Notes: generated by a model from the sequence alone, not told the origin. Shown: positions 25,647 to 34,251, numbered from the stretch's first letter. The stretch: DNA of 40,559 nt from Geobacteraceae bacterium (GCA_009773645.1 WSYB01000009.1:65480-106038); one strand, 5' to 3'. A program made the numbers and translations.

Positions 25647-27743
25647 GTGGCACAGGTGGTTTTTTCCAGCTGGGGTGGGAGCATAATCGACAACCGCAAG
25701 GGTGGTGAGCCGAAAGAGGCGCAGTTCCGGCTGCCGACCACTTACGACGGAGAGCGTCCGCTGGCCGCCTTCATGGGGTGGGACGGCATCATTCTTTTCA
25801 ACAAGGATGTGGACGTTCCTGCCATGGCGGCCGAATATATGAAGAGGGTACAAACCCTTTACTGCTGCGGGAAATGTACCCCCGGCAAGAAGGGGACCCG
25901 CGTCCTGATGGATGCACTGGCCGAAATTGTCGGCGGGAGAGGGTCGGAGGCCCATCTGGCTACCATCGAGGACCTTTACGAGCTTTTGAAGGGGTGCAAA
26001 TGCACCTTATGCCAGAGTTCGACGGTGCCGATCCTGGATGCCGTGAACTATTTCCGTGACGATTTCCTGGCTTACATCAACGGCAGTGCCAAGCCGGCAG
26101 CCGGCAATTTCCGGTTGATCGAGAAGCTGACCGCCCCCTGCACCGACAAGTGCCCCGCCCATATCGATATCCCGGCCTACATAGAGGCGGTCAAGGAGTA
26201 CGAGTTCGGCCTGTCTCTGGCCGCCGTCCGTGCCTCCATGCCGCTCCCTTCGGTGTGCGGCCGCGTCTGTCCCCATCCCTGCGAAACCGCCTGCCGCCGC
26301 AAGAACGTGGATGAGCCGATCAGCATCATGGTGCTGAAGCGCTCGGCTTCCGACTATGAATGGCAGCATAAAGTCACTCCTCCCATGATACCGGGCGCAC
26401 ATGCCGAGGCGGTCCCGGCCGATTTTGACTTTGCCTATTATCGCAAGCACCTCCCGACCAAGCCGAAAGCACGCAAGGGGAAGACGGTTGCAGTGGTCGG
26501 CGCCGGCCCGGCGGGCCTGGCAGCCGCCTACTACCTGGCCCTGGAAGGTTATCCGGTAACCATTTACGAAGCGCTTCCCGAAGGATACGGCGGCGGCATG
26601 ATCGCGGTGGGCATTCCTCCCTACCGGCAGCCGCGCCACATCCTGCAGCGGGACATCGATATCATCGCCGCCCTCGGGGTGGAAATGATCTACAGCACCA
26701 GGATCGGCAAGGATATTTCTCTGGCCGATCTGAAGGCGAAGTACGATGCGGTCTTCCTTGCTCCCGGCGCCCATCGTTCCAAGCCCATGGGGGTCGAGAA
26801 CGAAGACAAGGGTTATAAGGGCTTTCTCAAGGGGGGGATCGATTTTCTCCGTGAAGCTTACATGGGTATGGACACCGGCATGGGTAAGAAGGTCGTGGTG
26901 GTCGGCGGCGGCAACACCGCCATCGACTGCGTCCGGGTTGCCCTGCGCGAGGGTGCCGAAGATTCATACCTGGTCTACCGCCGTTCCCGCAAGGAGATGC
27001 CCGCTGACGTCTGGGAAGTGGACGGCGCCGATGAAGAAGGGGTGAAGTTCGAATTCCAGGTCCTGCCGACCAGGGTCATCGCCGATGAAAACAACCAGGT
27101 GACCGGCGTCGAATGCGTCAGGATGGCGCTGGGCGAGCCTGATGCCTCGGGCCGCCGCCGCCCGGAACCCATGGCCGGCAGCGAATTCGTCATCGAGTGC
27201 GATACGGTCATCCCGGCCATCGGCCAGGATCCCGACCTCTCCTTTATTCCGCCCGATTTCGGCATCGATATCACAAAGTGGAATACGGTCGTCACCAAGT
27301 ATATCCCCTATAAGGATGCGGCCGGCAAGGATCTGAAAGACGGCATGGGCAATTTCCAGTCGCGGACGCTGATCACCGATGCGGAAGGGGTTTTTGCCGG
27401 CGGCGATGCCGAAATCGGTCCCCTGACGGTTGTGGCCTGCGTCGGCAGCGGCCACCGGGCCGCCAAGGTCATTCAGCGCTGGCTGGAAGAAGGAAAGGCC
27501 TGTCTCACCGACGACGAATACATGGAAGACATCCTCAATTACATGGGGGTCTATAACAAGGAAGAGAAGGTCCAATGGCTCGACTCGGCCGCCCGGGCGC
27601 ATCAGGCCGAAGTCCATGGCAAGGAGCGGGCCAGCTACAAGAATTACTGCGAAGTGGAACTGGGTTTTAACAACAGCCAGGCGGTGCAGGAAGCGGAACG
27701 GTGTCTGCGCTGTTACCGGGTCGCCATGGTGGCAGTCGGTTAG
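25647..27743 (+). CDS. sfrB: SfrB-like beta subunit of NADPH:Fe(III) oxidoreductase
   Basis: A 698-residue iron-sulfur flavoprotein. The N-terminal ~140 residues match the end of NuoF/HydB-type subunits (CCGKCTPGKKG at 73-83 and CKCTLCQSS at 117-125 for a 4Fe-4S cluster). The rest resembles the glutamate synthase small subunit: cysteines in TDKCPAHIDIP and VCPHPCETAC, an FAD motif VAVVGAGPAGLAAAYY, an NADPH motif VVVVGGGNTAIDC with VYRRSRKEMPA, and GVFAGGDAEIGP. The make-up and size fit SfrB of G. sulfurreducens, purified as part of a cytoplasmic NADPH-dependent Fe(III) reductase; its real role may be NADPH reoxidation linked to acetate metabolism. GTG start, with GGAGG 5 bp before it. Confidence 0.88.
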   Translation: MAQVVFSSWGGSIIDNRKGGEPKEAQFRLPTTYDGERPLAAFMGWDGIILFNKDVDVPAMAAEYMKRVQTLYCCGKCTPGKKGTRVLMDALAEIVGGRGSEAHLATIEDLYELLKGCKCTLCQSSTVPILDAVNYFRDDFLAYINGSAKPAAGNFRLIEKLTAPCTDKCPAHIDIPAYIEAVKEYEFGLSLAAVRASMPLPSVCGRVCPHPCETACRRKNVDEPISIMVLKRSASDYEWQHKVTPPMIPGAHAEAVPADFDFAYYRKHLPTKPKARKGKTVAVVGAGPAGLAAAYYLALEGYPVTIYEALPEGYGGGMIAVGIPPYRQPRHILQRDIDIIAALGVEMIYSTRIGKDISLADLKAKYDAVFLAPGAHRSKPMGVENEDKGYKGFLKGGIDFLREAYMGMDTGMGKKVVVVGGGNTAIDCVRVALREGAEDSYLVYRRSRKEMPADVWEVDGADEEGVKFEFQVLPTRVIADENNQVTGVECVRMALGEPDASGRRRPEPMAGSEFVIECDTVIPAIGQDPDLSFIPPDFGIDITKWNTVVTKYIPYKDAAGKDLKDGMGNFQSRTLITDAEGVFAGGDAEIGPLTVVACVGSGHRAAKVIQRWLEEGKACLTDDEYMEDILNYMGVYNKEEKVQWLDSAARAHQAEVHGKERASYKNYCEVELGFNNSQAVQEAERCLRCYRVAMVAVG

Positions 27744-27899
27744 TTCACGCTGTATAATTCTTTGAATTATCGGTGACGAGTCACTAAAAAATGCCCATCT
27801 GCGGTGTTGCCTTCGTCGCTCCGCTGCTCACATACTGAAGTATGCTCCGCTGCTCGCTCCTTGACGCCTTGCATCTGGGCGTTTTTGAGCGTGAACTAA
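27740..27899. repeat. Multi-layer palindromic repeat between sfrB and sfrA
   Basis: Outer arms TTAGTTCACGCT (27740-27751) and AGCGTGAACTAA (27888-27899) are perfect reverse complements; the first contains the sfrB stop. Inside lie a perfect hairpin ATAATTC-ttt-GAATTAT, an imperfect pair (27787-27802 with 27871-27886, both ending in A5/T5), two direct copies of GCTCCGCTGCTC, and a central palindrome CATACT-GA-AGTATG. It has the build of a REP/BIME-type element and is transcribed in the sfrBA message. Confidence 0.85.
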
Positions 27900-27948
27900 G
27901 TGCAGCATATGAATACTTGAAGTTCTGAAAATCTAGAGGTGAAAAGAT

Positions 27949-30528
27949 ATGGTCAGTCTCACAATCGACGGCAAAAATACAACGGTAGCCAGGGGGACCA
28001 CCATCCTCGATGCGGCCTCCACGGTCGGCATCAAGATCCCGACCCTCTGCTGGCTGCAGAAGGTTTCTCCCACCGGCGCCTGCCGGGTTTGCGCGGTGGA
28101 GATCGAAGGTGTCGAACGTCCCATGACCGCTTGTAACACGCCGGTCAAAGAGGGGATCAAGGTCACCACCCAGTCGGAAAGGCTCTCCGCCATCCGCCGC
28201 AAAGTGACCGAGCTCCTCCTGGTGAACCATCCCCTCGACTGCCCGGTCTGTGACGCCGGTGGTGAATGCGATCTGCAGGACGCCTGCTACGGCCTGGATG
28301 TGGCGAAGCAGGAATATTCCGCCCTCCTGGAGCGGAGAAAGATCCGCTACGACTGGCCCCTGATCGAGAGCGACCCGAACCGCTGCATCCTCTGCGAGAA
28401 GTGCGTCAAGGTCGATCATGAAATCGTCGGGGCGGACGCCATTGCGGTGACCAATTGCGGCGAGGCGACCGTCATCGAGACCGCGGACGGCAAACCCCTC
28501 AACTGCGAGTTCTGCGGCAACTGCGTCGCCGCCTGCCCGACCGGCACCCTGATCAGCAAACCGTTCAAGTTCAAGGGGCGCCCCTGGACCTATACGGTGA
28601 CGAAGAGTGTCTGTGCCTTCTGCTCGGCCGGCTGCCAGATCGAATACCACACCAAAGAGGGGCGTGTGGACAGGGTGACCAGTGACGACGGCACCTTCAA
28701 CAGCGGCAACCTCTGCATCAACGGCCGCTTCGGCTACAGCTACCTCAATTCTCCGGAGAGGCTGACCGTTCCCCTGGTGAGAGAGGAGGGTGGACAGGTG
28801 AAGGCCGACTGGGAAAGGGCCATGTCTGTCGCTTCCCGGAAACTTCAGGAGATCGTCAAAAACTCCGGCCCTGACGCCGTTGCCGGTATCAGCTCCCCAC
28901 GGGTCACCAATGAGGATAACTTCCTTTTCCAGAAGCTTTTACGGGTCGCCGTCGGCACCAACAATATAGATTCCGAGGCGAGACTCGGCTATGCCGTCGC
29001 CCAGAAGGCCCTGATGGAAAGTCTCGGGCTCACTGGCGCCAGCGCCACCATCGACAGGATCGACTCCGCGGCAGCCGTTCTCGTGTTCGGCGCCGATCTG
29101 AACGCCGAGTCAGCCGGCGTGGAATACCGGGTCATCAAGGCCGCCACGAAAAACGACGCAAAGCTGGTGCTGGCCAACATGCGCGGCGTGAAGCTGAAGA
29201 AATTCGCCAACAGTCACCTTCAGTACCGTCCCGGTGGTGAGCTTGCCCTGATCAACGGGCTCATGAAAGTGATCCTGGAAGAAGGGCTGGAGGACAAGGA
29301 GTCAGTTCAGAAGGTGAACGGCCTGGATGGGCTGAAGAAGGGGGTTGGTGCCCTTTCCCTGAGTGATCTGGCTGCCGCATCCGGTGTTGCTGAGGCTGAT
29401 CTGCGCGAAGCGGCGCGCCTCATCGGCGGGAAAAAGAGCATTGCCGTCCTGTTCGGCGCAGACCTCATGAGGAGCGCCGGGGCCTTTGAAAAGGTCACGG
29501 CCCTCGCCAATCTGGCCCTTCTGACCGGCGCGGTCGGCAAAGAGGCCGGCGGGCTTTTCCCGGTGGATGAAAAGAACAATACCCAGGGGCTCCTGGATAT
29601 GGGGGCCGCCCCCGATCACCTCCCCGGCTATCAGAGCTTCGATGCCGCTGCGCCAGCATTTGCCAAGGCCTGGGGCAAGGAGCTCCCGACCGGTAAAGGG
29701 AAGGACCTCTGGCAGATCATCGAGGGGATCGAACAGGGGAGCATCAAGGCGCTCTACCTTCTGGGAAGCGATCCGCTCGTTTCGTTCCCCGACAACGGGC
29801 GGATAGGGAAGGCCCTGGCTAAGCTTGAGCTCCTCATCGTGCAGGATATCTTCCCCAGCGAGAGCGTAAAACATGCCCATGTAGTCTTTCCCGCCGCTGC
29901 GGCGGCGGAAAAAACCGGCACGTTCACCACTTCCGACGGCCGGGTCCAGTGTCTGGGAAAAGCCGTCAATCCCCCGGGGGCTGCCAGGGAAGACCTGGAT
30001 ATCATCGCCGAGCTTTTCAACCGTCTTGCTTCCCAAAAGCTGAGCGGTTCCCCGGTCGATGTGCTGGATGAAATCAAGCGCCTTGTCCCGCTCTACGCCG
30101 GAGAGTGCCGGATGGTGGACGGCCGCTGTACGGGAACGATCATACAGCAGCCTGCGCTCAAAGGCGCTGCCCTTTCGTTCGCTCCGGTCGCATCGGCTGC
30201 GGCAGGCGCTTCTGCCGGTCCTGCTCTCCTGGCCGGTCCGATTCTCTTCCACAGCGGCACCGTGTCGACCCGGTCGGAAAACAACCTGACTGTGGCGCGG
30301 GAAGGTTATATCGAAATCTCCGTTGAGGATGCCGCCAAACTCGGTGTCAGCGACGGTGGCTCGATCAAAGTTACTTCTCCCGTCGGGAGCGTTACCGGCA
30401 AAGCCAGAGTGAGCGCAAAGGTCCAGCCTGGGCTCCTTTTCGCCCCGTATCATTTCCGGGGGCTAAATGTGAACGCCCTGTTGGAAAAGGGATCGAACTT
30501 GGCCGGCGTGAAGGTGGAGAAGGCGTAA
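27949..30528 (+). CDS. sfrA: SfrA-like alpha subunit of NADPH:Fe(III) oxidoreductase, NuoG-like
   Basis: An 859-residue iron-sulfur protein like NuoG and the formate dehydrogenase family. In order: a 2Fe-2S domain (TLCWLQ...GACRVCAVE), the NuoG-type DCPVCDAGGECDLQDAC segment, two ferredoxin-type 4Fe-4S motifs (CILCEKCVKV; CEFCGNCVAACPTG), a further CAFCSAGCQ cluster, and a molybdopterin oxidoreductase-like domain with a C-terminal dinucleotide-binding-like fold. With SfrB it should pass electrons between NADPH and acceptors in the cytoplasm. Whether it carries molybdenum is not clear; many NuoG-like members do not. GAGGTGA precedes the ATG. The 205-bp gap from sfrB is filled by a palindromic repeat. 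Confidence 0.88.
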   Translation: MVSLTIDGKNTTVARGTTILDAASTVGIKIPTLCWLQKVSPTGACRVCAVEIEGVERPMTACNTPVKEGIKVTTQSERLSAIRRKVTELLLVNHPLDCPVCDAGGECDLQDACYGLDVAKQEYSALLERRKIRYDWPLIESDPNRCILCEKCVKVDHEIVGADAIAVTNCGEATVIETADGKPLNCEFCGNCVAACPTGTLISKPFKFKGRPWTYTVTKSVCAFCSAGCQIEYHTKEGRVDRVTSDDGTFNSGNLCINGRFGYSYLNSPERLTVPLVREEGGQVKADWERAMSVASRKLQEIVKNSGPDAVAGISSPRVTNEDNFLFQKLLRVAVGTNNIDSEARLGYAVAQKALMESLGLTGASATIDRIDSAAAVLVFGADLNAESAGVEYRVIKAATKNDAKLVLANMRGVKLKKFANSHLQYRPGGELALINGLMKVILEEGLEDKESVQKVNGLDGLKKGVGALSLSDLAAASGVAEADLREAARLIGGKKSIAVLFGADLMRSAGAFEKVTALANLALLTGAVGKEAGGLFPVDEKNNTQGLLDMGAAPDHLPGYQSFDAAAPAFAKAWGKELPTGKGKDLWQIIEGIEQGSIKALYLLGSDPLVSFPDNGRIGKALAKLELLIVQDIFPSESVKHAHVVFPAAAAAEKTGTFTTSDGRVQCLGKAVNPPGAAREDLDIIAELFNRLASQKLSGSPVDVLDEIKRLVPLYAGECRMVDGRCTGTIIQQPALKGAALSFAPVASAAAGASAGPALLAGPILFHSGTVSTRSENNLTVAREGYIEISVEDAAKLGVSDGGSIKVTSPVGSVTGKARVSAKVQPGLLFAPYHFRGLNVNALLEKGSNLAGVKVEKA

Positions 30529-30558
30529 TCAGTTTCCTTTGCAATGAAGTAAATGACG

Positions 30559-30589
30559 CCCCGGGGTGCAGATCCCGGGGTATTTTTTT
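30559..30589 (+). terminator. Rho-independent terminator of sfrBA
   Basis: Stem CCCCGGG/CCCGGGG (7 bp, 8-base loop) is followed by TATTTTTTT, 30 bp after the sfrA stop. It is a canonical terminator. Confidence 0.93.
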
Positions 30590-30647
30590 GTTCTGCTGCC
30601 ATGCCGCATGCTTCCGACAGAGATACCCCCCAAACCAGGATACCTCC

Positions 30648-30679
30648 TTGACACGACTAAGCACAACATTTATTATGTT
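30648..30679 (+). promoter_or_regulatory. Promoter and operator of the VapBC-like pair
   Basis: Perfect -35 TTGACA (30648-30653), 17-bp spacer, -10 TATTAT (30671-30676). An inverted repeat AACAT-TTATT-ATGTT (30665-30679) covers the -10 box and is a likely site for autorepression by the ribbon-helix-helix antitoxin. Confidence 0.85.
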
Positions 30680-30708
30680 ATTGTAGTGTGTAATCAGGGG
30701 GTGTAGAT

Positions 30709-30969
30709 ATGGTGAGGATCAATGCGGTCTTGAGCGAAGAAATCGTCGAAGAGCTCGACACCCTGGCGAGGGAAGAACACAAAAGCCGGAGCGAGCTCTT
30801 GCGCGAGGCAGCGGAAAATCTGATCACGGAACACCGCCGCAGGCAGGAAGAGGAACGCCGGCGGGCACGCCTGGAACGGGCCGTGGCGGCCCAGGACAGG
30901 CTCAGAAATAAATCCGGTGCATGGGATGGGGTGGCCGAGGTGAGAAAATGGCGGGAAAGCTCGAAGTGA
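30709..30969 (+). CDS. Ribbon-helix-helix antitoxin, VapB/CopG type
   Basis: An 86-residue protein. The first ~45 residues form a ribbon-helix-helix DNA-binding fold (VRINAVLSEEIVEELDTLA, then EHKSRSELLREA). The rest is a highly charged helix (RRRQEEERRRARLER) that would wrap the toxin. It overlaps the PIN-domain gene by 22 bp. Together they form a type II toxin-antitoxin pair with an autoregulatory operator upstream. Confidence 0.9.
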   Translation: MVRINAVLSEEIVEELDTLAREEHKSRSELLREAAENLITEHRRRQEEERRRARLERAVAAQDRLRNKSGAWDGVAEVRKWRESSK

Positions 30970-31394
30970 CCGGCTACGTGCTCGATACGTCGGTGATCAT
31001 CAAGTGGTTCAGCGCGCACGGCGAGGACGACCTCGACAGCGCTCTTCTCCTTCGCGACGGGCTTGTGTCGGGGAACTGCACCGCTACCGTCCCGGACCTC
31101 ATCCTGTACGAACTCGCCAACGCCCTGCGCCACAATCCGAATTTCACCAGCGATGACGTGAAGGACGCGGTTGCAGCCGTGGACGACATGGGTTTTGCCG
31201 TGCGCTGCGCCGATGCCGCGGTCATGGCCCGTGCCGTGGAGACGGCGTTCGCGTACAACGTCACCGTCTACGACGCATATTTTCTGGCGCTGGCGGAGTC
31301 CGAGGGCACGGCCTTCGTCACGGCGGATTACCGTTTTTTCGAAAGGGTGAAGAAGGCGGGGAATATCGTCAGGCTCGACAGGTTGTACCGGTAG
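30948..31394 (+). CDS. PIN-domain toxin, VapC-like
   Basis: A 148-residue PIN-fold ribonuclease. Acidic active-site residues are D13 (VLDTSVIIKW), E55 (YELANAL), D109 (VYDAYFLALAE) and D127 (TADYRFF), so it should be active. VapC toxins cut tRNA or rRNA when free of antitoxin; the target here is unknown. ATG 30948 has GAGGTGA upstream, inside the antitoxin gene. Confidence 0.9.
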   Translation: MAGKLEVTGYVLDTSVIIKWFSAHGEDDLDSALLLRDGLVSGNCTATVPDLILYELANALRHNPNFTSDDVKDAVAAVDDMGFAVRCADAAVMARAVETAFAYNVTVYDAYFLALAESEGTAFVTADYRFFERVKKAGNIVRLDRLYR

Positions 31395-31455
31395 GGAATG
31401 TGCAGAATTTCAGCCCCTGCCTCTTTTTGCTCTGCTCTGTCTCTTTCTCTCAATG

Positions 31456-31483
31456 CCCGTTCCCCGTTCCCTGATCCCTGATC
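31456..31483. repeat. 7-bp tandem repeat CCCGTTC x2, CCTGATC x2
   Basis: Four units in one 7-bp register lie between the PIN toxin and the insertion sequence. Confidence 0.8.
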
Positions 31484-31516
31484 TTACGTTGCGATGCCTT
31501 CCGTTTTATGGTACTA

Positions 31517-32661
31517 GTGTTTAATTGCATAAGTTAGCTATTGTATTTCTAAGTTGAGTACCTCTTACTTCTCGTTTGCGCCAAACAAAGGGAGAAGCAG
31601 ATTCGTTATAGCTGGCAATAAAGGCTTCAATTGCTTTTGTCAGCTGCTCAGTGCTTGAGAAACTGGCTCCTGATAGGGTTTTACGGCTAAGGATTCCAAA
31701 CCATATTTCTACCTGATTAAGCCAACTGGCCGAGGTCGGTGTAAAGTGAAAGTGGACATTGGGATGTAAGGCCAGCCACTCCTCGTTTTTCTTATGAGTG
31801 CAGTAATTGTCGAGAATCACATGAATATCTTTATCGCCTGGAACGGTTGACACTATATCGTCCAGAAACGCCTGAAAGTCTGGCCGCTTTTTAGTCACAG
31901 TCGTTTTCGACTGGATAGTTCCGGCGGCCACATCGAGTGCTGCAAATAGGTTGATGACGCCATGTCGCTTATAGGTACTCTTGAGGCCGCGAACAATTTT
32001 ACCGCTGCTTGTTTGCACATAGCCGGTTGATCGCTCCAACGCTTGTATAGATGGTTTCTCGTCAACACAAAGGACCAATGCTTTCTGAGGTGGCGCCAAG
32101 TACAAGCCGATTATGTCGGCTGATTTTGCTGAAAATTCAGGATCAGTGCTGACGCACCACGAACGGTGCCGCCGCAGCTGAATGCCTTCTTTGCGCAGTA
32201 TGCGCCAAACAGCATCATCTGAGACCGCCAATGCTTTAGCCAGTGTACCGCCATCCCATACCGCCAGGCCTGCTGGCGGCGACTCTTCCAGTTTGGCAAG
32301 TATACGCTGTCTCAACTCTGTTGCTGGATATTTAGCCGGCTTGCCTGAACGGGGCTTGTCATATAAACCCGAAATACCTTGAGCAGCAAAGCGTCTACGC
32401 CAAATGCCCACGGTCATGGATTGAGTGTCAAGCTCAGCGGCGACCTCATCGTTGCGCTTGCCGGACAGGCAGCTGAGTATGATTTTGGCACGTTCTACAA
32501 GACGTATTTCTTCGGTCCGGCTTCTGCTTATGCGCTCTAGTTCTTGCAAGACCATGGGTTCACAGGTTAGCGATATGGCAACTCTGGGCATATGACACCT
32601 CCATCTTTTTTAGCGGGATGGAGATATTATAATACTTATATTAACTATTGCAACTAAACAC
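31517..32661 (-). mobile_element. Intact IS630-family insertion sequence, 1145 bp
   Basis: Terminal inverted repeats start GTGTTTAATTGCATAAGTTA on the left and GTGTTTAGTTGCAATAGTTA on the right, identical at 17 of the first 20 bases. A TA duplication flanks the element (31515-31516 and 32662-32663) inside CTAG on each side. IS630 elements insert at TA, often in CTAG. The pre-insertion site is therefore GGTACTAGATACC. One intact transposase gene fills the element, and its stop codon lies in the left repeat. Intact ends and gene suggest it is recent and mobile. Confidence 0.93.
31521..32591 (-). CDS. IS630-family DDE transposase
   Basis: A 356-residue transposase. The N-terminal ~140 residues contain two helix-turn-helix regions, and the catalytic domain has D177 (LCVDEKPSI), D261 (ILDNYCTHK) and E295 (SWLNQVEIWF), a D-D-33-E spacing typical of the family. 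Full length, no frameshift. ATG at 32591 is preceded by GGAGG at good spacing. Confidence 0.95.
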   Translation of the reverse strand: MPRVAISLTCEPMVLQELERISRSRTEEIRLVERAKIILSCLSGKRNDEVAAELDTQSMTVGIWRRRFAAQGISGLYDKPRSGKPAKYPATELRQRILAKLEESPPAGLAVWDGGTLAKALAVSDDAVWRILRKEGIQLRRHRSWCVSTDPEFSAKSADIIGLYLAPPQKALVLCVDEKPSIQALERSTGYVQTSSGKIVRGLKSTYKRHGVINLFAALDVAAGTIQSKTTVTKKRPDFQAFLDDIVSTVPGDKDIHVILDNYCTHKKNEEWLALHPNVHFHFTPTSASWLNQVEIWFGILSRKTLSGASFSSTEQLTKAIEAFIASYNESASPFVWRKREVRGTQLRNTIANLCN

Positions 32662-32787
32662 TAGATACCCATGGGCAAACAGGCCGTGGAGTCGTCAATT
32701 TCCGGTCTATGGGGATATCATGAGAGACGGGGCACTGGTGGCGTGAGCGGGGATCTGATCATCCAGGGGAAAGCATTTAACCGCGGG

Positions 32788-32813
32788 TGCACACAGATGA
32801 ATACAGATGTTAC
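32788..32813. repeat. Left direct repeat flanking the GxxExxY gene
   Basis: This 26-bp copy matches 33223-33248 at 24 of 26 positions; both contain CACAGATGAA and end CAGATGTTAC. It lies 25 bp before the gene start. Confidence 0.85.
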
Positions 32814-32838
32814 TACTGAAAGAAACACGTGAAACGTC

Positions 32839-33204
32839 ATGAATGAGGATATCACCGAAAGGATTATCGGTTGCGCCTACAAGGTCGCCAATACACTCGG
32901 TGCGGGGTTCCTGGAGAAGGTATATGAAAACGCCATGGCCCATGAGTTGCGCAAGGAACGACTGGAGGTCGGGCAGCAGTCTCCGGTAACTGTTTATTAC
33001 GACGGGATCGTGGCCGGCGAGTATGTTGCGGACCTGATTGTGGAGAGTGTCATCTTGGTCGAGTTGAAGGCAGTCAAGACGCTGGACAGCATTCACTTGG
33101 CACAATGCATGAACTACCTCAAGGCAACAGGGTTGAGCGTTTGCCTCCTGATCAATTTCGGCTCTCCACGTATCGAAGTGAAGAGAATCATCAACGGATT
33201 TTGA
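32839..33204 (+). CDS. GxxExxY family protein, PD-(D/E)XK nuclease-like
   Basis: A 121-residue protein with the family signature GAGFLEKVY (21-29) and a D65...E75-x-K77 pattern (DLIVESVILVELKAVK) of a PD-(D/E)XK nuclease-like core. Function is not established. The family is often dispersed in genomes within short repeats. Here near-identical 26-bp direct repeats flank the gene, and an inverted copy of the same motif family follows at about 33265-33300. ATG 32839 has no clear Shine-Dalgarno sequence; GTGAAACGTC precedes it. Confidence 0.88.
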   Translation: MNEDITERIIGCAYKVANTLGAGFLEKVYENAMAHELRKERLEVGQQSPVTVYYDGIVAGEYVADLIVESVILVELKAVKTLDSIHLAQCMNYLKATGLSVCLLINFGSPRIEVKRIINGF

Positions 33205-33222
33205 AGGCATTTGTAACTCGGA

Positions 33223-33300
33223 TGCACACAGATGAACGCAGATGTTACACCCTGTTATGATTGGTTTCATCCGTGTTCATCCCATTCATCTGTGGTTACA
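33223..33300. repeat. Right direct repeat and inverted partner after the GxxExxY gene
   Basis: The direct copy is 33223-33248. The following DNA (about 33265-33296) contains TTCATCTGTGG and TCATCCGTGTTCATCC, the reverse complement of the same CCACAGATGAA/GGATGAACACGG word family. The block can form a hairpin. Confidence 0.75.
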
Positions 33301-33310
33301 AGAAGTCTTG

Positions 33311-33421
33311 ATGACGTTCGAGAATGATGATGTCCGGGAAATTCTGGAGCAGAGCCGGGCTTTTCTCCAGGAGATGGAGCGTCTGGTTTATGGAGCTGAT
33401 GAGGCCAGTGGAGAAGAGTGA
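33311..33421 (+). CDS. Possible small acidic protein, unrecognised
   Basis: A 36-codon frame encodes a mostly helical acidic peptide (DDVREILEQSRAFLQEMERL). There is no good ribosome site and I recognise no family. It may be the surviving tail of a decayed gene. Weakly supported. Confidence 0.25.
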   Translation: MTFENDDVREILEQSRAFLQEMERLVYGADEASGEE

Positions 33422-33774
33422 AGAGGGTTGTGTCAAGTTCTGTAATTGAAAAATGTAGACCCACATCCTTGAAACCGAAAAGGCCTTGAACGGGTTGATT
33501 CGAGCATTGCGGGATGCTTAGAAAACTTCAGTCTTCAGCCTTCAGCCTCAACTCCCGAGTAATTTCGCGTCTAACGTCTCACTCTACCGCCTTGCGTCTC
33601 ACTTCTCACTTCTCTCAATCCCCCTTCACCATTCATCCTTCATAATTCATAATTTTCTGTTCCAAGTCCCTGTATACAATGTTCTTGACACCAAAATGTA
33701 TGGGTGTATTAAGAAAGCGTTCATTTGGCTGCATTAAAACCTTGGAGGGAGAGAATGGTTTCCCGCTGGTGGGG
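33422..33774. other. Non-coding stretch with 7-bp repeats and a candidate promoter
   Basis: No gene is seen. It contains CTTCAGT, CTTCAGC, CTTCAGC (33526-33546) and TCTCACT x2 (33597-33610), both of 7-bp period. A -35 TTGACA at 33684 with TATTAA 16 bp on (33706-33711) could start the structured RNA that ends at 33835. Confidence 0.55.
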
Positions 33775-33845
33775 CCATTTTGGGGTTTGGCAAAGGCCGC
33801 TCGGGTCAGTTTTGGGTTGATGGGGCGGCTTTTTTCGTTTTGAGA
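33775..33845 (+). ncRNA. Structured repeat element, copy A, ending in a terminator
   Basis: It begins CCATTTTGGGG and contains GCCGC (33796-33800), an inner stem TCAGT/GTTGA with loop TTTGG (33806-33820), GCGGC (33825-33829) and six T residues. It therefore ends as a rho-independent terminator. A second copy lies at 35123-35189. The two differ in the inner stem at two positions, yet pairing is kept (G-U and U-G here, G-C and C-G there). It stands about 190 bp before the RelE/ParE-type module. Whether it is a separate small RNA, a leader or a repeat is not known. Confidence 0.45.
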
Positions 33846-34032
33846 AAAAAATGAACCGAAGGACCTTAACCGCTGGATTTCCACGACTGGATAAGCTATT
33901 CTGAATTCTTGAACAGAACAACGCGCGGAGCGGGCGCGGTTTGCAGATGTGTTGAATGCCGATATCGGAGATTGCCTTGTATAGGGGTGCGGCACCAATG
34001 GTGTGTGCTGAGAAGGAAGGAGTGAGGTCAAC

Positions 34033-34251
34033 ATGGGGATAGCGCTTCCTCTTGAAAAGATGAGCCGGAAAGAAAAGATTCAGGCAATGGAATCCCTCTG
34101 GGACGATCTTTGCCGCCATGCCGAGAAGGTCCAATCACCGGCATGGCATGGCGCCATGCTTGAGCAACGCGAAGAGAACCTTCGGGTGGGCGAAGCGGAA
34201 TTCAGCGATTGGGATGCGGCCAAGAAACGCATCAGGAAAGAATGCGAGTGA
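34033..34251 (+). CDS. Addiction module antitoxin, TIGR02574-like
   Basis: A 72-residue acidic protein. The KMSRKEKIQAMESLWDDL start and WHGAMLEQREENL middle match the small antitoxins paired with RelE/ParE toxins (addiction module component family). Its stop overlaps the toxin start. GAAGGAAGGAG stands upstream (about 34013-34023), a little far from the ATG. Confidence 0.82.
   Translation: MGIALPLEKMSRKEKIQAMESLWDDLCRHAEKVQSPAWHGAMLEQREENLRVGEAEFSDWDAAKKRIRKECE

Noticed and set aside
29302-30453. A 383-codon minus-strand frame
   Set aside because: Antisense to sfrA, whose cysteine motifs and terminator fix the coding strand.
32664-32745. Tail of a gene cut by the IS630 element
   Set aside because: A frame reading PWSRQFPVYGDIMRDGALVA stays open across the rebuilt insertion site, but I recognise no family and the upstream part is a 7-bp repeat, so no interrupted gene can be claimed.
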